Assembly (NCBI RefSeq): GCF_003045775.1
Contig: NZ_PXNS01000003.1
Coordinates: 124,001 to 188,000 of the forward strand
Reading direction: 5' to 3'
From: Halomonas litopenaei
Lineage (GTDB): Bacteria > Pseudomonadota > Gammaproteobacteria > Pseudomonadales > Halomonadaceae
DNA: 64,000 bases
This document shows, piece after piece, positions 43,113 through 51,823 of this stretch (position 1 is the first letter of the stretch; each line of letters opens with the position of its first letter). The notes below the pieces were generated by a model. The model had not been told where the DNA came from, searched no databases, and was given only the letters and a program-made list of their open reading frames with translations. The position numbers and the translations under genes are program-made.

Positions 43113-44081
43113 ATGAAAATCGGCCTCGTCACCGACAGCCTGGCCAATATGTCACTGGACGACCTGCTCGCCTTCTGCGCCGAACAGGGCATCGAGTGCG
43201 TGGAATTTTCCATCGGCAACTGGTCGGACTCGCCCCACCTCGATGCCGCTGCACTGCTCGACAGCGAAGCCGCGCGCAAGGACCTCAAGGCCAGGCTCGC
43301 CCACCATGGCGTCACGATTTCCGCCTTCAACGCCAACGGCAACTCGCTGCACCCCACCGATGGCGAGCGCCAGCACAGGGTGGTCGAGCAGGCCATCGCG
43401 CTGTCCCGTCACTTCGAGGTGCCCCGGGTCAATCTGATGTCGGGTCTGCCTGGCGGTGGCCCGGATGACCGTTTCCCCAACTGGGTGACCGCCGCCTGGC
43501 CACCGGAAACCGCCCAGATGCTCGACTACCAGTGGAACGAGGTCGCGCTGCCCTACTGGCGCAAGCTGGCCGACCACGCCCGCGGCGAAGGCATTCGTGA
43601 ACTATGCCTGGAGATGCATGGCAACCAGCTGGTCTACAACCTGCCGGGCTTCCTGCGCCTGCATGGCGAGATCGGCGACATCGTCGGCCTCAACTTCGAT
43701 CCCAGCCACCTTCTGTGGATGGGCGCCGATCCCATCGAGGTGGTCCAGCGCTACGCCCGCCACATCTACCATGTCCACGCCAAGGACACCGCGCTCAACC
43801 CGGCGGCGGTGGGCCTGACCTCCCGTCTGGATAACCAGCCCATGGGCGATTTCCGTGATCGCGGCTGGTCCTACGTGACCCTCGGCTACGGCCAGAAACT
43901 CGAGTGGTGGAAGGACTTCTGCTACTGGCTACAGGCCGGGGGCTACCAGGACGGCGTGCTGAGCATCGAGCACGAGGATATCAACCTGTCGCGCCGGGAG
44001 GGTGTGGTGCGCTCGGTGGAACTGCTGCGCGCCTGCATGCCCAGCGAAAAGCCCGACTACGAGCTGCCCAACGCCAACTAG
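43113..44081 (+). CDS. Sugar phosphate isomerase/epimerase (TIM barrel), paralogue of 34463-35404
   Basis: This is a 322-aa xylose-isomerase-like protein. Metal-site segments are LCLEMHGNQLVYNLPG, VGLNFDPSHLLWMG, YHVHAKD and GVLSIEHEDINLS. MSGLPGGGPDDRFPNW and NANGNSLHP correspond to matching stretches in the paralogue on the other side of the regulon. CAGGAGC precedes the start. It probably acts on a keto-inositol or keto-sugar produced by the neighbouring dehydrogenases. Confidence 0.82.
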   Translation: MKIGLVTDSLANMSLDDLLAFCAEQGIECVEFSIGNWSDSPHLDAAALLDSEAARKDLKARLAHHGVTISAFNANGNSLHPTDGERQHRVVEQAIALSRHFEVPRVNLMSGLPGGGPDDRFPNWVTAAWPPETAQMLDYQWNEVALPYWRKLADHARGEGIRELCLEMHGNQLVYNLPGFLRLHGEIGDIVGLNFDPSHLLWMGADPIEVVQRYARHIYHVHAKDTALNPAAVGLTSRLDNQPMGDFRDRGWSYVTLGYGQKLEWWKDFCYWLQAGGYQDGVLSIEHEDINLSRREGVVRSVELLRACMPSEKPDYELPNAN

Positions 44082-44165
44082 GCCACGCCGGTGATCGCCC
44101 GGCTCGACCAGCCTCACCATCCCCGGCCGACGTGACCGACGTGGCCCACCAGCGGAGACAAGCGA

Positions 44166-45377
44166 ATGCCCAAGGCGCTCAACATTGGCCTGATCGGTAG
44201 CGGCTTCATGGGTCAGGCCCACGCCGATGCCTACCGCCGTGCCCGCACGCTCTACCATGATCTGCCGCTGCGTCCTCGCCTGGTCGCCATCGCCGACCAG
44301 GGCGATCAGGCCGCCAGGGCCGCCGCCGAACGGCTGGACGTCGAGCGCGCCTACGGCGACTGGCGGGAGCTGGTCGCCGACCCGCAGGTGGAAGTGGTGG
44401 ACATCACCTCGCCCAACGCCCTGCACTTCGACATGGCGATGGCCGCCATCGACCATGGCAAGCACGTCTACTGCGAAAAGCCCCTGGCCATGAACGATGA
44501 CCAGGCGGCGAAGATGGCCGAGGCGGCCCGCGCCCGCGGGGTCAAGACCATGGTCGCCTTCAACAACATCAAGACGCCGGCGGCCCTGCTCGCCAGGCGA
44601 CTGATCGACGAGGGTGCCATCGGCACACCGATACGCTTTCGCGGCACCTTCGACCAGGGCTTCTTCAACGATCCCGAGCTGCCCTGGTCCTGGCGCTGTT
44701 CGCGCCAGCAGGCCGGCACCGGGTCACTGGGCGACCTGGGCGCCCACACCATCAGCGTCGCCCAGTTCCTGATGGGCGATATCGAGGAGGTCTGCGCCCA
44801 GAGCCAGATCCTGTTTGCGACCCGGCCCGTGGTGGATGGAGCCGGCAAGGGTGCCGGCTACGCCAGCAAGGCGACCGCAGGCGCCGAGCGTCGCGAGGTC
44901 GAGAACGACGACCAGACCCAGGCGCTGGTGCGTTTCGCCAGTGGTGCCGGCGGCGTGATCGAAAGCTCTCGGGTGGCCGCCGGCAAGGTCTTCGGCATCG
45001 GCTGGGAGGTCAGCGGCAGCGAGGGCACCCTGGTGATGGACGGCGAGCGCTTCAACGAGCTCAAGCTCTTCCGCTACGCCGACCGGCGTGAGGATCGCGG
45101 CTTCAAGACCCTGCTGGCGGGCTCCCAGGTGCCGCAGTTCCGCGCCTTCTTTCCGTTCGACTACGGCGGTGGCGGCATCGGCTACTTCGACGTCAAGGTG
45201 ATCGAGGTCCACGACCTGGTCCAGGGCATCGCCTCATCTGCCGGCTGCTTCCCCGACTTCGCCTTCGGCCGCCACAACCAGAATATCCTCACCGCCATCG
45301 ACGTCTCCTGCCAGGAGCGTCGCTGGGTATCGGTGCCCGCCCCCCAGCAGCGCTCATCCGCACAACTCACACCCTGA
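44166..45377 (+). CDS. Gfo/Idh/MocA-family oxidoreductase (long form)
   Basis: This is a 403-aa NAD(P)-dependent oxidoreductase. GLIGSGFMGQAHADAY is at residues 8-23, YCEKPLAM contains the catalytic lysine, and GTGSLGDLGAHTISVAQFLMG carries the Asp/His pair. It is longer than IolG by about 70 residues, mainly in the substrate domain (FFPFDYGGGGIGYFDVKVIEVHDL). Such long members occur beside TIM-barrel isomerases in inositol and keto-glycoside pathways. Substrate unknown. Confidence 0.85.
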   Translation: MPKALNIGLIGSGFMGQAHADAYRRARTLYHDLPLRPRLVAIADQGDQAARAAAERLDVERAYGDWRELVADPQVEVVDITSPNALHFDMAMAAIDHGKHVYCEKPLAMNDDQAAKMAEAARARGVKTMVAFNNIKTPAALLARRLIDEGAIGTPIRFRGTFDQGFFNDPELPWSWRCSRQQAGTGSLGDLGAHTISVAQFLMGDIEEVCAQSQILFATRPVVDGAGKGAGYASKATAGAERREVENDDQTQALVRFASGAGGVIESSRVAAGKVFGIGWEVSGSEGTLVMDGERFNELKLFRYADRREDRGFKTLLAGSQVPQFRAFFPFDYGGGGIGYFDVKVIEVHDLVQGIASSAGCFPDFAFGRHNQNILTAIDVSCQERRWVSVPAPQQRSSAQLTP

Positions 45378-45394
45378 CCGCAAGGAACCCGACC

Positions 45395-46402
45395 ATGATC
45401 GACGCACCGGTACGCTGGGGCATCCTCTCCACCGCCAATATTGCGCGCATCAAGCTGATACCGGCGATGCGGGCGAGCGCCCACGCCGAGGTTCTGGCGG
45501 TGGGCTCACGCAACCAGGAATCTGCCCAGGCGTTCGCCGACGAGATGGATATTCCGCGCGCCTACGCAAGCTACGAAGCGGTGATCGACGACCCGGAGGT
45601 GGAGGCGGTCTACATCCCGCTGCCCAACCATCTGCATATCGAGCTGGCCCAGAAGGCGCTGGACAAGGGCAAGCACGTTCTGTGCGAAAAGCCCCTGGCG
45701 CTTACCGCCGAACAGGCGGCGAGCCTCAGGGTGCCGCCGGGACTGTTGTTCTGCGAGGCCTTCATGGTGCGCCACCAGCCGCGCTGGCTGGCGGTCAAGG
45801 AGCGCATCAAGGCCGGCGACTATGGCGACATCCGCATGGTTCAGGCCATGCTCACCTTCGGTCTCGACGACCCCGGCAACTACCGCATGCGCCCGGAGTT
45901 CGGCGGTGGCGCGCTCTATGATGTCGGCTGCTACGCGGCCATGGCGACTCGCTTCGCCTTTGGCTGCGAACCCCGGCGGGTGATGGCCCACGCCAGCCGC
46001 GACCCGGAACATGGCGTGGACGTCGTCGCCAGCGTGCTGCTCGACTACGGCGAGGGGCGCCACGCCAGCCTGATGGTCTCCACCGCCACCAGTGCCGCCC
46101 AGCACCTGCACATCGTCGGCAGCCAAGGTGCCATCGATCTGCCAGAGCCCTTTATCGCTCCGGTCGAGCGCCCGACCCGGGTGGTTCACGACAACGTCTT
46201 CGACCTCTATCAGAGCGACCCCAGGACGGAAACCTTCCCGCCCATGGACCAGTACGAACAGGAGGTCAGTCGTTTCTGCCGCGCCCTGCGCGGTGAGGAG
46301 GTCGGGCTCTATGGGCTGGAGGATTCCATCGCCAATCTCAGGGTGATCGACGCCATCTTCGCCTCGGTCGACAGCGGCGGCTGGGCCGCAGTAGCGCAGT
46401 AG
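45395..46402 (+). CDS. Gfo/Idh/MocA-family oxidoreductase (dihydrodiol/xylose dehydrogenase-like)
   Basis: This 335-aa enzyme begins VRWGILSTANIARIKLIPAM, with STANIA replacing the usual GxGxxG. It contains HVLCEKPLALTAEQA and GGGALYDVGCYAAMATRFAFG, the pattern of the xylose/glucose-fructose dehydrogenase branch. FCEAFMVRHQPRW is the branch-typical strand. It is the last gene of the operon, 17 bases after its neighbour and just before a strong terminator. The four Gfo/Idh enzymes in this regulon differ clearly, so each probably has its own substrate. Confidence 0.85.
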   Translation: MIDAPVRWGILSTANIARIKLIPAMRASAHAEVLAVGSRNQESAQAFADEMDIPRAYASYEAVIDDPEVEAVYIPLPNHLHIELAQKALDKGKHVLCEKPLALTAEQAASLRVPPGLLFCEAFMVRHQPRWLAVKERIKAGDYGDIRMVQAMLTFGLDDPGNYRMRPEFGGGALYDVGCYAAMATRFAFGCEPRRVMAHASRDPEHGVDVVASVLLDYGEGRHASLMVSTATSAAQHLHIVGSQGAIDLPEPFIAPVERPTRVVHDNVFDLYQSDPRTETFPPMDQYEQEVSRFCRALRGEEVGLYGLEDSIANLRVIDAIFASVDSGGWAAVAQ

Positions 46403-46421
46403 CGATATTCGTGAGGCATTT

Positions 46422-46447
46422 CCCCGCTACGGCGGGGCTTTTTTTGG
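46422..46447 (+). terminator. Rho-independent terminator of the ABC/inositol operon
   Basis: A perfect 6-bp stem CCCCGC / GCGGGG (46422-46437) has a TACG loop and is followed by CTTTTTTT. It stands 20 bases after the last operon gene. Confidence 0.88.
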
Positions 46448-46515
46448 TTCATCGCACCTTGCCTGGAGCAAGGCCCGACAAGAGCCCGGGCGGGGCGCGC
46501 GCCCCCCTTCCGGTC

Positions 46516-47304
46516 TCACGAGTGACGCGGGCTGTGCAGACGCCTCTGCCACGCCCACAGGGCGCTACTGGTGCCCAGCGAGGCAGCCAGGGCGAGGCCA
46601 AAGGACAGCACGGGGGAAAGATGGGCGGCGGTTGCCGCAAGGACGGCGCTGAAGGCCACCAGGCTGAGCATGCCAAGCTGGGTGTCGGCCAGGGTGGCCC
46701 GGGCGACCTCGGCGCCGTAGCGCTGGTGCAGGGTCAGGGCGATGGTCAGCATGCCGATGGGAAAGCTCAGGGCGACGCCGGACAGCGCCGGGGCGATATC
46801 CGCCAGCACCACGGTCGCCAGACATACGATGCCCCCGGCCAGGGTGCCGCGTATCAGCAGGTCGGCCCAGACTAGCGGCGCCGACACCGCCGTCCGCGAC
46901 AAGCCCAGCGCGCGCATCAGCCGCATCGCCAGGGGCAGGCAAGCGATGAACAGTACCAGCGCGAGACCCGTGCCGCCTGGCAAGACGGCAGCCAGCGCCG
47001 CCACCGGCAGCCATAGCACGGCGGCCAGGGCGACAGCCGCCAGCGCGCCCTGTCGCCCCGCCAGCAGCACATACGCCAGACAGAACGCCAGGGTCGCGAA
47101 CATCGCGTGCAGCGAGCCCAGCGCCGCCTCGGCAACGAAGGCACCGGGCTGCTCGCCCAGCATGAAGAAGTAGCCGGGGCCCAGCACGATCGGGGTGCCG
47201 GCCAGCACCCCGCCCAGGCGTGGCCCCAGGCGCACCACCGCCACCGACACGCCGATCACTACCAGGGCGGTGGACAGCCACTTGACCAGCAGAAGGGTGA
47301 GCAT
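46516..47304 (-). CDS. Hypothetical integral membrane protein
   Basis: This 262-aa protein consists almost wholly of hydrophobic segments (about 8-9), e.g. LLLVKWLSTALVVIGVSVAVV, AMFATLAFCLAYVLLAG and GTLAGGIVCLATVVLADIAP. There is no signature motif I recognise. It is the most distal gene downstream of the SDR-SDR-MFS-deacetylase series on the same strand, 21 bases after an SDR stop, so it is probably co-transcribed and may be an exporter or permease. Confidence 0.7.
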   Translation of the reverse strand: MLTLLLVKWLSTALVVIGVSVAVVRLGPRLGGVLAGTPIVLGPGYFFMLGEQPGAFVAEAALGSLHAMFATLAFCLAYVLLAGRQGALAAVALAAVLWLPVAALAAVLPGGTGLALVLFIACLPLAMRLMRALGLSRTAVSAPLVWADLLIRGTLAGGIVCLATVVLADIAPALSGVALSFPIGMLTIALTLHQRYGAEVARATLADTQLGMLSLVAFSAVLAATAAHLSPVLSFGLALAASLGTSSALWAWQRRLHSPRHS

Positions 47305-47325
47305 TCACGGACTCCTGTCTGGCCG

Positions 47326-48066
47326 CTACATCACGTCGCCGCTATTGGGACCAAGGGTCTGGCCCAGGTACAGGTCGCCATCCGGAGACGCCGCCAGCAT
47401 CAGCGCCGAAGGCGCCACTTCCTCGGCCCTGCCGAAGCGTCCGAGCGGCAATTCCGCCTCCTTGTCGGCGATCCATTCCGGGCTCAGTCCCTCGAGCATC
47501 GGGGTCAGGATGGGGCCAGGCGCGATGGCATTGGTCAGCACGTTGAACGGGGCCAGCTCCCGCGCCATGGACTTGGTCAGCCCCAGCACACCGGCCTTGG
47601 CGGCGCAGTAGTGGGACAGCCCCATGCCGCCCTTGAGCGCCAGCTGCGAGGCAACATTGATGATCCGCCCGGCCTTGCGCTCGACCATATGCGGGGCCAC
47701 CGCGCGGCTGACCAGAAAGACCCCGCGCAGGTTGATGCCGATCATGCGGTCGAAGGTCTCGCTGGTCATCTCGAGAAACGGCGTCTCGTCGAGGATGCCG
47801 GCGCTGTTGACCAGCACGTCGATCACCTGGTGGGTGCTGATCACCTCATCGACCATGGCCTTCACCGAGGCTTCGTCGGAAACATCGACCCGATGGGTGC
47901 TGACCCGGGCGCGCAGCGCGCGGGCCACCTGATCACAGGCATCGGCGTTGAGGTCGGCCACCGCAACGGTGGCACCTTCGGCGTGGAACAGGTTGGCGAT
48001 GGCACGGCCGATACCGCTGGCGCCGCCCACCACCAGGGCAACCTTGCCCTGAAGTTTCTGTGACAT
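47326..48066 (-). CDS. SDR-family oxidoreductase
   Basis: This 246-aa short-chain dehydrogenase has VVGGASGIGRA (about residues 10-20), NSAGIL near 84, the catalytic region NVASQLALKGGMGLSHYCAAKAG (Ser about 138, Tyr and Lys of YCAAK) and a PGPILTP segment. ATG 48066 follows GGAGAG. It resembles 3-oxoacyl-ACP reductase-like dehydrogenases. It lies in the deacetylase/MFS operon; substrate unknown. Confidence 0.86.
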   Translation of the reverse strand: MSQKLQGKVALVVGGASGIGRAIANLFHAEGATVAVADLNADACDQVARALRARVSTHRVDVSDEASVKAMVDEVISTHQVIDVLVNSAGILDETPFLEMTSETFDRMIGINLRGVFLVSRAVAPHMVERKAGRIINVASQLALKGGMGLSHYCAAKAGVLGLTKSMARELAPFNVLTNAIAPGPILTPMLEGLSPEWIADKEAELPLGRFGRAEEVAPSALMLAASPDGDLYLGQTLGPNSGDVM

Positions 48067-48092
48067 GGGATTCTCTCCACTCGCTGGGGGCA

Positions 48093-48120
48093 CGAGGCGA
48101 GGGCCGCCGCCCTCGCCTCG
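48093..48120 (-). other. Intercistronic stem-loop between two SDR genes
   Basis: A perfect 12-bp stem CGAGGCGAGGGC / GCCCTCGCCTCG has a CGCC tetraloop in the 100-bp gap. No T run is present on the minus strand. It is the longest of several such hairpins in operon gaps of this window. Confidence 0.65.
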
Positions 48121-48166
48121 CGTCGCTGGCTTGGATGCGCCTTGGCCGGCGCCTTGACGGCTGGCC

Positions 48167-48955
48167 TCAGCTCGGCCAGCGCACGGTCAAGCCGCCGTCC
48201 ACGATCAGTTGCTGGCCGGTCACGTAGGAGGCGTCGTCACTGGTCAGAAAACGTATCGTGCGAGCGACCTCGTCGGCGTGGCCGACCCGGCCGGCAGGGA
48301 TCACCTTGCCTGCGGCGGCAAGGCCATCCGGGCCCAGGGAGTTGACCGGGTCCAGTGACTGCGGGGTCTCGATCAGCCCGGGGATCAAGGTATTGACGCG
48401 GATGCCCCGAGGGGCAAGCTCCACCGCCAGCGACCTGACCAGGCCCATCAGCCCGCTCTTGGCGGTGGCGTAGTGGGCGTGCTCGTCCCAGCCATAGACG
48501 CCGCCGGCGATGGACGACACCGCGACCATGGCGCCAGGCCCCGTCATCACCCGCGCCGCGCTGCGAAATATCCGCATCACGCCGGTCAGGTCCACCGACA
48601 GCATGTCGTTCCAGGCGTCGTCGGTCAGATCCTCGAGCGCGGCCTGACGCAGGATGCCGGCACCGGCCACCGCGATATCGAGCCTGCCGAAGCGGTCAAT
48701 GGCGGCCTGGGCCAGGGCGTCGCACTGGGCGCCATCGCGCACGTCCAGCGCCACCGCCACACACTCGCCGCCGGCATCGGCCACCGCCGAGACGGTCGCC
48801 TCGACGTCATGGGGGTCACCGGGGTAGTAGCCGGCAACCACCTTGGCGCCTGCCCTGGCGTAGCTGACCGCCAGCGCCTGGCCGATGCCACTGGCGGCAC
48901 CGGAGATGATGGCGACCTTGCCGGCCAGACCATCGTCGCGTGTCAGAGCACTCAT
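48167..48955 (-). CDS. SDR-family oxidoreductase
   Basis: This 262-aa short-chain dehydrogenase has IISGAASGIGQAL (about 14-26), AGAGIL near 95, SSIAGGVYGWDEHAHYATAKSG (catalytic Ser, Tyr, Lys) and the C-terminal IVDGGLTVRWPS. Its start overlaps the MFS stop by four bases, so it is translated with the transporter and probably acts on the imported substrate. Confidence 0.88.
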   Translation of the reverse strand: MSALTRDDGLAGKVAIISGAASGIGQALAVSYARAGAKVVAGYYPGDPHDVEATVSAVADAGGECVAVALDVRDGAQCDALAQAAIDRFGRLDIAVAGAGILRQAALEDLTDDAWNDMLSVDLTGVMRIFRSAARVMTGPGAMVAVSSIAGGVYGWDEHAHYATAKSGLMGLVRSLAVELAPRGIRVNTLIPGLIETPQSLDPVNSLGPDGLAAAGKVIPAGRVGHADEVARTIRFLTSDDASYVTGQQLIVDGGLTVRWPS

Positions 48956-50310
48956 GCCACCGCCTCCTCGAGGGTGTCGTGTTCACGATGGTCCACATGA
49001 CGGGTGCCGAACATCAAAAGTCCACTGAGCACCAGCGGCAGCGAGCCCGCCAGGATCACCGACCAGGTCATGCTGACACCCGCGGTCAGCAGCACCGACA
49101 CCAGACCGGAGCCGATGATAGCCCCCACCGGTGCCATGACGTGGGCCACGTTGGCCCCGGTGCCGCGTACATGGGGCGGGAAGGATTCACCCATGTAGAA
49201 CAGGATGGCGGCGAACGGACCGAGCAGGAAGAACAGGGTGACGGCGTACATCAGGTAGACGAAACCGTCGCTGGCCGGGCCCAGCAGCATCAGGATGCTG
49301 GCGACGCCACCGAGCAGAAAGCCCATCAGCACGGTGTTGCGCCGACCGATGCGGTCGCCCAGCCAGCCGTGGCTGAGGTAACCGACAAAGCCCACCGCGT
49401 TGGCCAGGATCAGCACGTACAGCGAGCTCTCGAAGCTGACGCCCTTGGCCTCCACCAGCACCGTGGTGCCCAGCACCGCGAACACCTGGATCGCCATCCA
49501 GCTGAACAGCCAGACCAGCGACAGCGAGATGGTGTGACGACGCAGTTCCGGCGTGAACACGCCCTTGAGCCCCAGGTTGCTGCCGGTGTTGACCTCGACA
49601 TCGTGCTCGGCGGCAAGCTGGGCCGCACCCTCGGCGTCACCCGCCTTGCGCCGCCGCTCGACCTCCTTGATCGCGGCGAAGACCGGCGACTCGGGCAGCC
49701 GGACCGCCATCACGATAACGATGATCGAGGCGCAGGCGGCGACGAAGAAGCTGCCGCGCCAGCCGACGATCGGCAGCAGCAGCGAGGTCATGCCGGCGGC
49801 CAGCAGGGCACCGACCGGCCAGCCACTCTGCACCAGGCTGTACATGAAGCCGCGGCCCTTGGCCTTCTTGTAGATCTCATTGAGATAGACGGCGTTGACC
49901 ACCTCTTCGGAGACCGCAAAGCCGGAGAAGGCGCGAATGATCACCATGGAAGCGGCGCCGATGGCGATACCGGACAGGCCGGAACTGACGGCGCCGCCGA
50001 TCACCAGCAGGATCAGGGTCTTCTTGCGACCGAAGCGATCGAGCATGGTGCCGACCACCAGCGACACCAGGAACACCCCGATGGTGGCCCAGGTGTTGAC
50101 TGCGGTGGCCTTGGCGGTGGTCCAGCCGAAGTCCTCGGCGATGACCGGCAACAGGGTGCCGAACAGGGTGTAGTCGTAGACCGACGCCACCCAGGCGATA
50201 AAGCAGACCAGCGAGGCGTAGCCGATCTGTTTCTTGGTGATGACAGCGTTCCAGGGCTCGTCCGCGTCGGGACGGGCCCCGGAGGGCGTGGTTTGGGTTG
50301 GCTCGGTCAT
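48952..50310 (-). CDS. MFS transporter (aromatic acid/sugar:H+ symporter type)
   Basis: This is a 452-aa carrier with 12 hydrophobic segments. The MFS loop motif is TMLDRFGRKKTLIL between helices 2 and 3, with the matching GWLGDRIGRRNTVLM in the second half. DYTLFGTLLPVIAEDF at the end of helix 1 resembles the D-Y/F-x-x-L signature of the AAHS/MHS carriers. ATG 50310 is chosen over GTG 50319 because AGAGGG lies 8 nt upstream. It is downstream of the deacetylase gene and overlaps the SDR gene. Substrate unknown. Confidence 0.88.
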   Translation of the reverse strand: MTEPTQTTPSGARPDADEPWNAVITKKQIGYASLVCFIAWVASVYDYTLFGTLLPVIAEDFGWTTAKATAVNTWATIGVFLVSLVVGTMLDRFGRKKTLILLVIGGAVSSGLSGIAIGAASMVIIRAFSGFAVSEEVVNAVYLNEIYKKAKGRGFMYSLVQSGWPVGALLAAGMTSLLLPIVGWRGSFFVAACASIIVIVMAVRLPESPVFAAIKEVERRRKAGDAEGAAQLAAEHDVEVNTGSNLGLKGVFTPELRRHTISLSLVWLFSWMAIQVFAVLGTTVLVEAKGVSFESSLYVLILANAVGFVGYLSHGWLGDRIGRRNTVLMGFLLGGVASILMLLGPASDGFVYLMYAVTLFFLLGPFAAILFYMGESFPPHVRGTGANVAHVMAPVGAIIGSGLVSVLLTAGVSMTWSVILAGSLPLVLSGLLMFGTRHVDHREHDTLEEAVA

Positions 50311-50372
50311 TGACGTCACCCTCTTTCGTTATTGTGGTGTGGTTGTCAGGGGAGGCGCGATGGAGGTCGCGC

Positions 50373-51254
50373 TCAGCCGCGTGGATGGCGGCTGGCGAAA
50401 TCGTCGGCGATCTCGTCGAAGGTGCAGAAACGCACGCCTTCGTGGCTCTGCATGTGCTCGATCAGTCGCTCGAGCATCATCAGCACCTGGGGACGGCCGG
50501 AGACGTCGGGGTGGATGGTCATGGTGAACACCGCGTAGTCGTTCTCGCGGTAGACCCAGTCGAACTGGTCCTGCCACATCTCGCCCAGCTGGCGCGGGCT
50601 GACGAAGCCATGACTGTTGGGGGACTTCTTGATGAACATCATCGGCGGCAGGTCGTCGAGGTACCAGTTGGCCGGGATCTCGATCAGGTCGGTCTCTTCG
50701 CCGCGTACCAGCGGCTTCATCCACTCCTTGGCCGGCTTGGAGTAGTCGATCTTGGTCCAGGAGTCACCGACGCGCACATAGTAGGGGTGGAAGTCGTTGT
50801 GCATCAGGCTGTGGTCGTACTTGATGCCACGCTCGAGCAGCAGCTCGTTGGTCACCGGGCTGAATTCCCACCAGGGCGCCACATAGCCGGTCGGCCGCTT
50901 GCCCGACAGCTGGGTCACCAGCTCGATGTTGTAGTCGAGCACGTCGCGTTCCTGCTCGCGGGTCATGGCGATGGGGTTCTCGTGGCTGTAGCCGTGGACC
51001 CCGACCTCGTGACCGGCGTCGACCACCGCCTTCATCTGCTCGGGAAAGGTCTCGATGCTGTGGCCAGGAATGAACCAGGTAGTCTTCAGGTTGTAGCGCT
51101 CGAACAGCTTGAGCAGGCGCGGTGCACCGACCTCACCGGCGAACAGGCCGCGGGAGATATCGTCGGGGGAGTCCTCGCCACCGTAGGAACCGAGCCAGCC
51201 GGCCACGGCGTCCACGTCGACACCAAATGCACAGAGAATCTCTTTCTTCGCCAT
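50373..51254 (-). CDS. Polysaccharide deacetylase-family (CE4/PuuE-like) hydrolase
   Basis: This is a 293-aa NodB-fold amidohydrolase. The metal-binding features are FGVDVDAV (Asp-x-Asp near the start) and GVHGYSHE (His-x-x-x-His). An APWWEFSP loop and a C-terminal [10 protein letters not shown] that matches the HPHxxGR motif of PuuE-type allantoinases are also seen. There is no signal peptide, so it is a cytoplasmic enzyme acting on a small molecule, not on cell-wall glycan. It heads the operon that continues with MFS and SDR genes. ATG 51254 fits GAGG upstream; GTG 51263 is the alternative. Target could be a cyclic amide or ureide (inference). Confidence 0.8.
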   Translation of the reverse strand: MAKKEILCAFGVDVDAVAGWLGSYGGEDSPDDISRGLFAGEVGAPRLLKLFERYNLKTTWFIPGHSIETFPEQMKAVVDAGHEVGVHGYSHENPIAMTREQERDVLDYNIELVTQLSGKRPTGYVAPWWEFSPVTNELLLERGIKYDHSLMHNDFHPYYVRVGDSWTKIDYSKPAKEWMKPLVRGEETDLIEIPANWYLDDLPPMMFIKKSPNSHGFVSPRQLGEMWQDQFDWVYRENDYAVFTMTIHPDVSGRPQVLMMLERLIEHMQSHEGVRFCTFDEIADDFASRHPRG

Positions 51255-51400
51255 CTTGAACACCTCGTCTTGTTGCTTGGTCTTGTTGGGGCTTGCGGTG
51301 GCGCCGCTGGCCCTGGTGTCGGTCGTGCGCTTGCTGGACTACCGACGTGCCATCGGTCCTGCGGCGTCAGCGGTTGTGTCGACCGCCATCAATTGAAGAC

Positions 51401-51423
51401 TGGATACAAAGGTCATTTTTGTC
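51401..51423 (+). promoter_or_regulatory. Probable GntR operator, deacetylase operon
   Basis: The sequence begins TGGATACAAAGGTCATTTTT. The first 20 bases match the copy upstream of the NCS1 permease gene at 18 positions. It lies 147 bases before the deacetylase start, on the strand opposite to the gene, as does the other copy relative to its own gene. Confidence 0.55.
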
Positions 51424-51619
51424 AAGACGGAGATTTCAGGCGTAGAGCAGCGCGTCGCGACGCTCGCCAATGACCAAAACCTGCGGCCAAAGCCCGGTTA
51501 CAGGCAGGACTGGCGATACAAGGCCGACCATTCAGGCTTTCAGCAACAGCCAAAAGTGCAAACCTTCTTCGACCAATAGGTGAGAACAGACGAGCCCCAA
51601 AAATGCCGATCGAATAAAA

Positions 51620-51646
51620 CGTCATTTTTTATGGACGCGGTATCCA
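51620..51646. promoter_or_regulatory. Second, looser GntR-type motif
   Basis: CGTCATTTTTTATGG is followed by GCGGTATCCA. The elements TCATTTTT and GTATCCA of the strong motif are both present but with altered order and spacing. Confidence 0.3.
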
Positions 51647-51823
51647 ACTGACATTTTTTATTTCCAGACCAGGGGGGGGGGACAGGACAGCACGCCGGCC
51701 TGGGGCAGGCCGACCGCTAGACTTGAGGAAAGGCCGCAAAAGGCAAGAGACCGGAAAGAAAGAAACATGCAGAGGACGGAGCGCAAGGCGGCACCGACGC
51801 TCGCCTTGCGCCCTGCGCTTGCG

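Larger units (their letters stand above)
51255..51823. promoter_or_regulatory. 569-bp gap upstream of the deacetylase operon
   Basis: This gap contains the GntR-type motif copies at 51401-51423 and 51620-51646, two TCATTTTTTAT/ACATTTTTTAT direct repeats (51622-51662) and a run of nine or more G near 51670. The rest, including 51424-51600 and the 150 bases before the GntR stop, has no gene I can support. Confidence 0.5.

Noticed and set aside
48940..50313. 457-aa + strand frame opposite the MFS carrier
   Set aside because: His/Gln/Asp-rich antisense translation without homology to anything I know.
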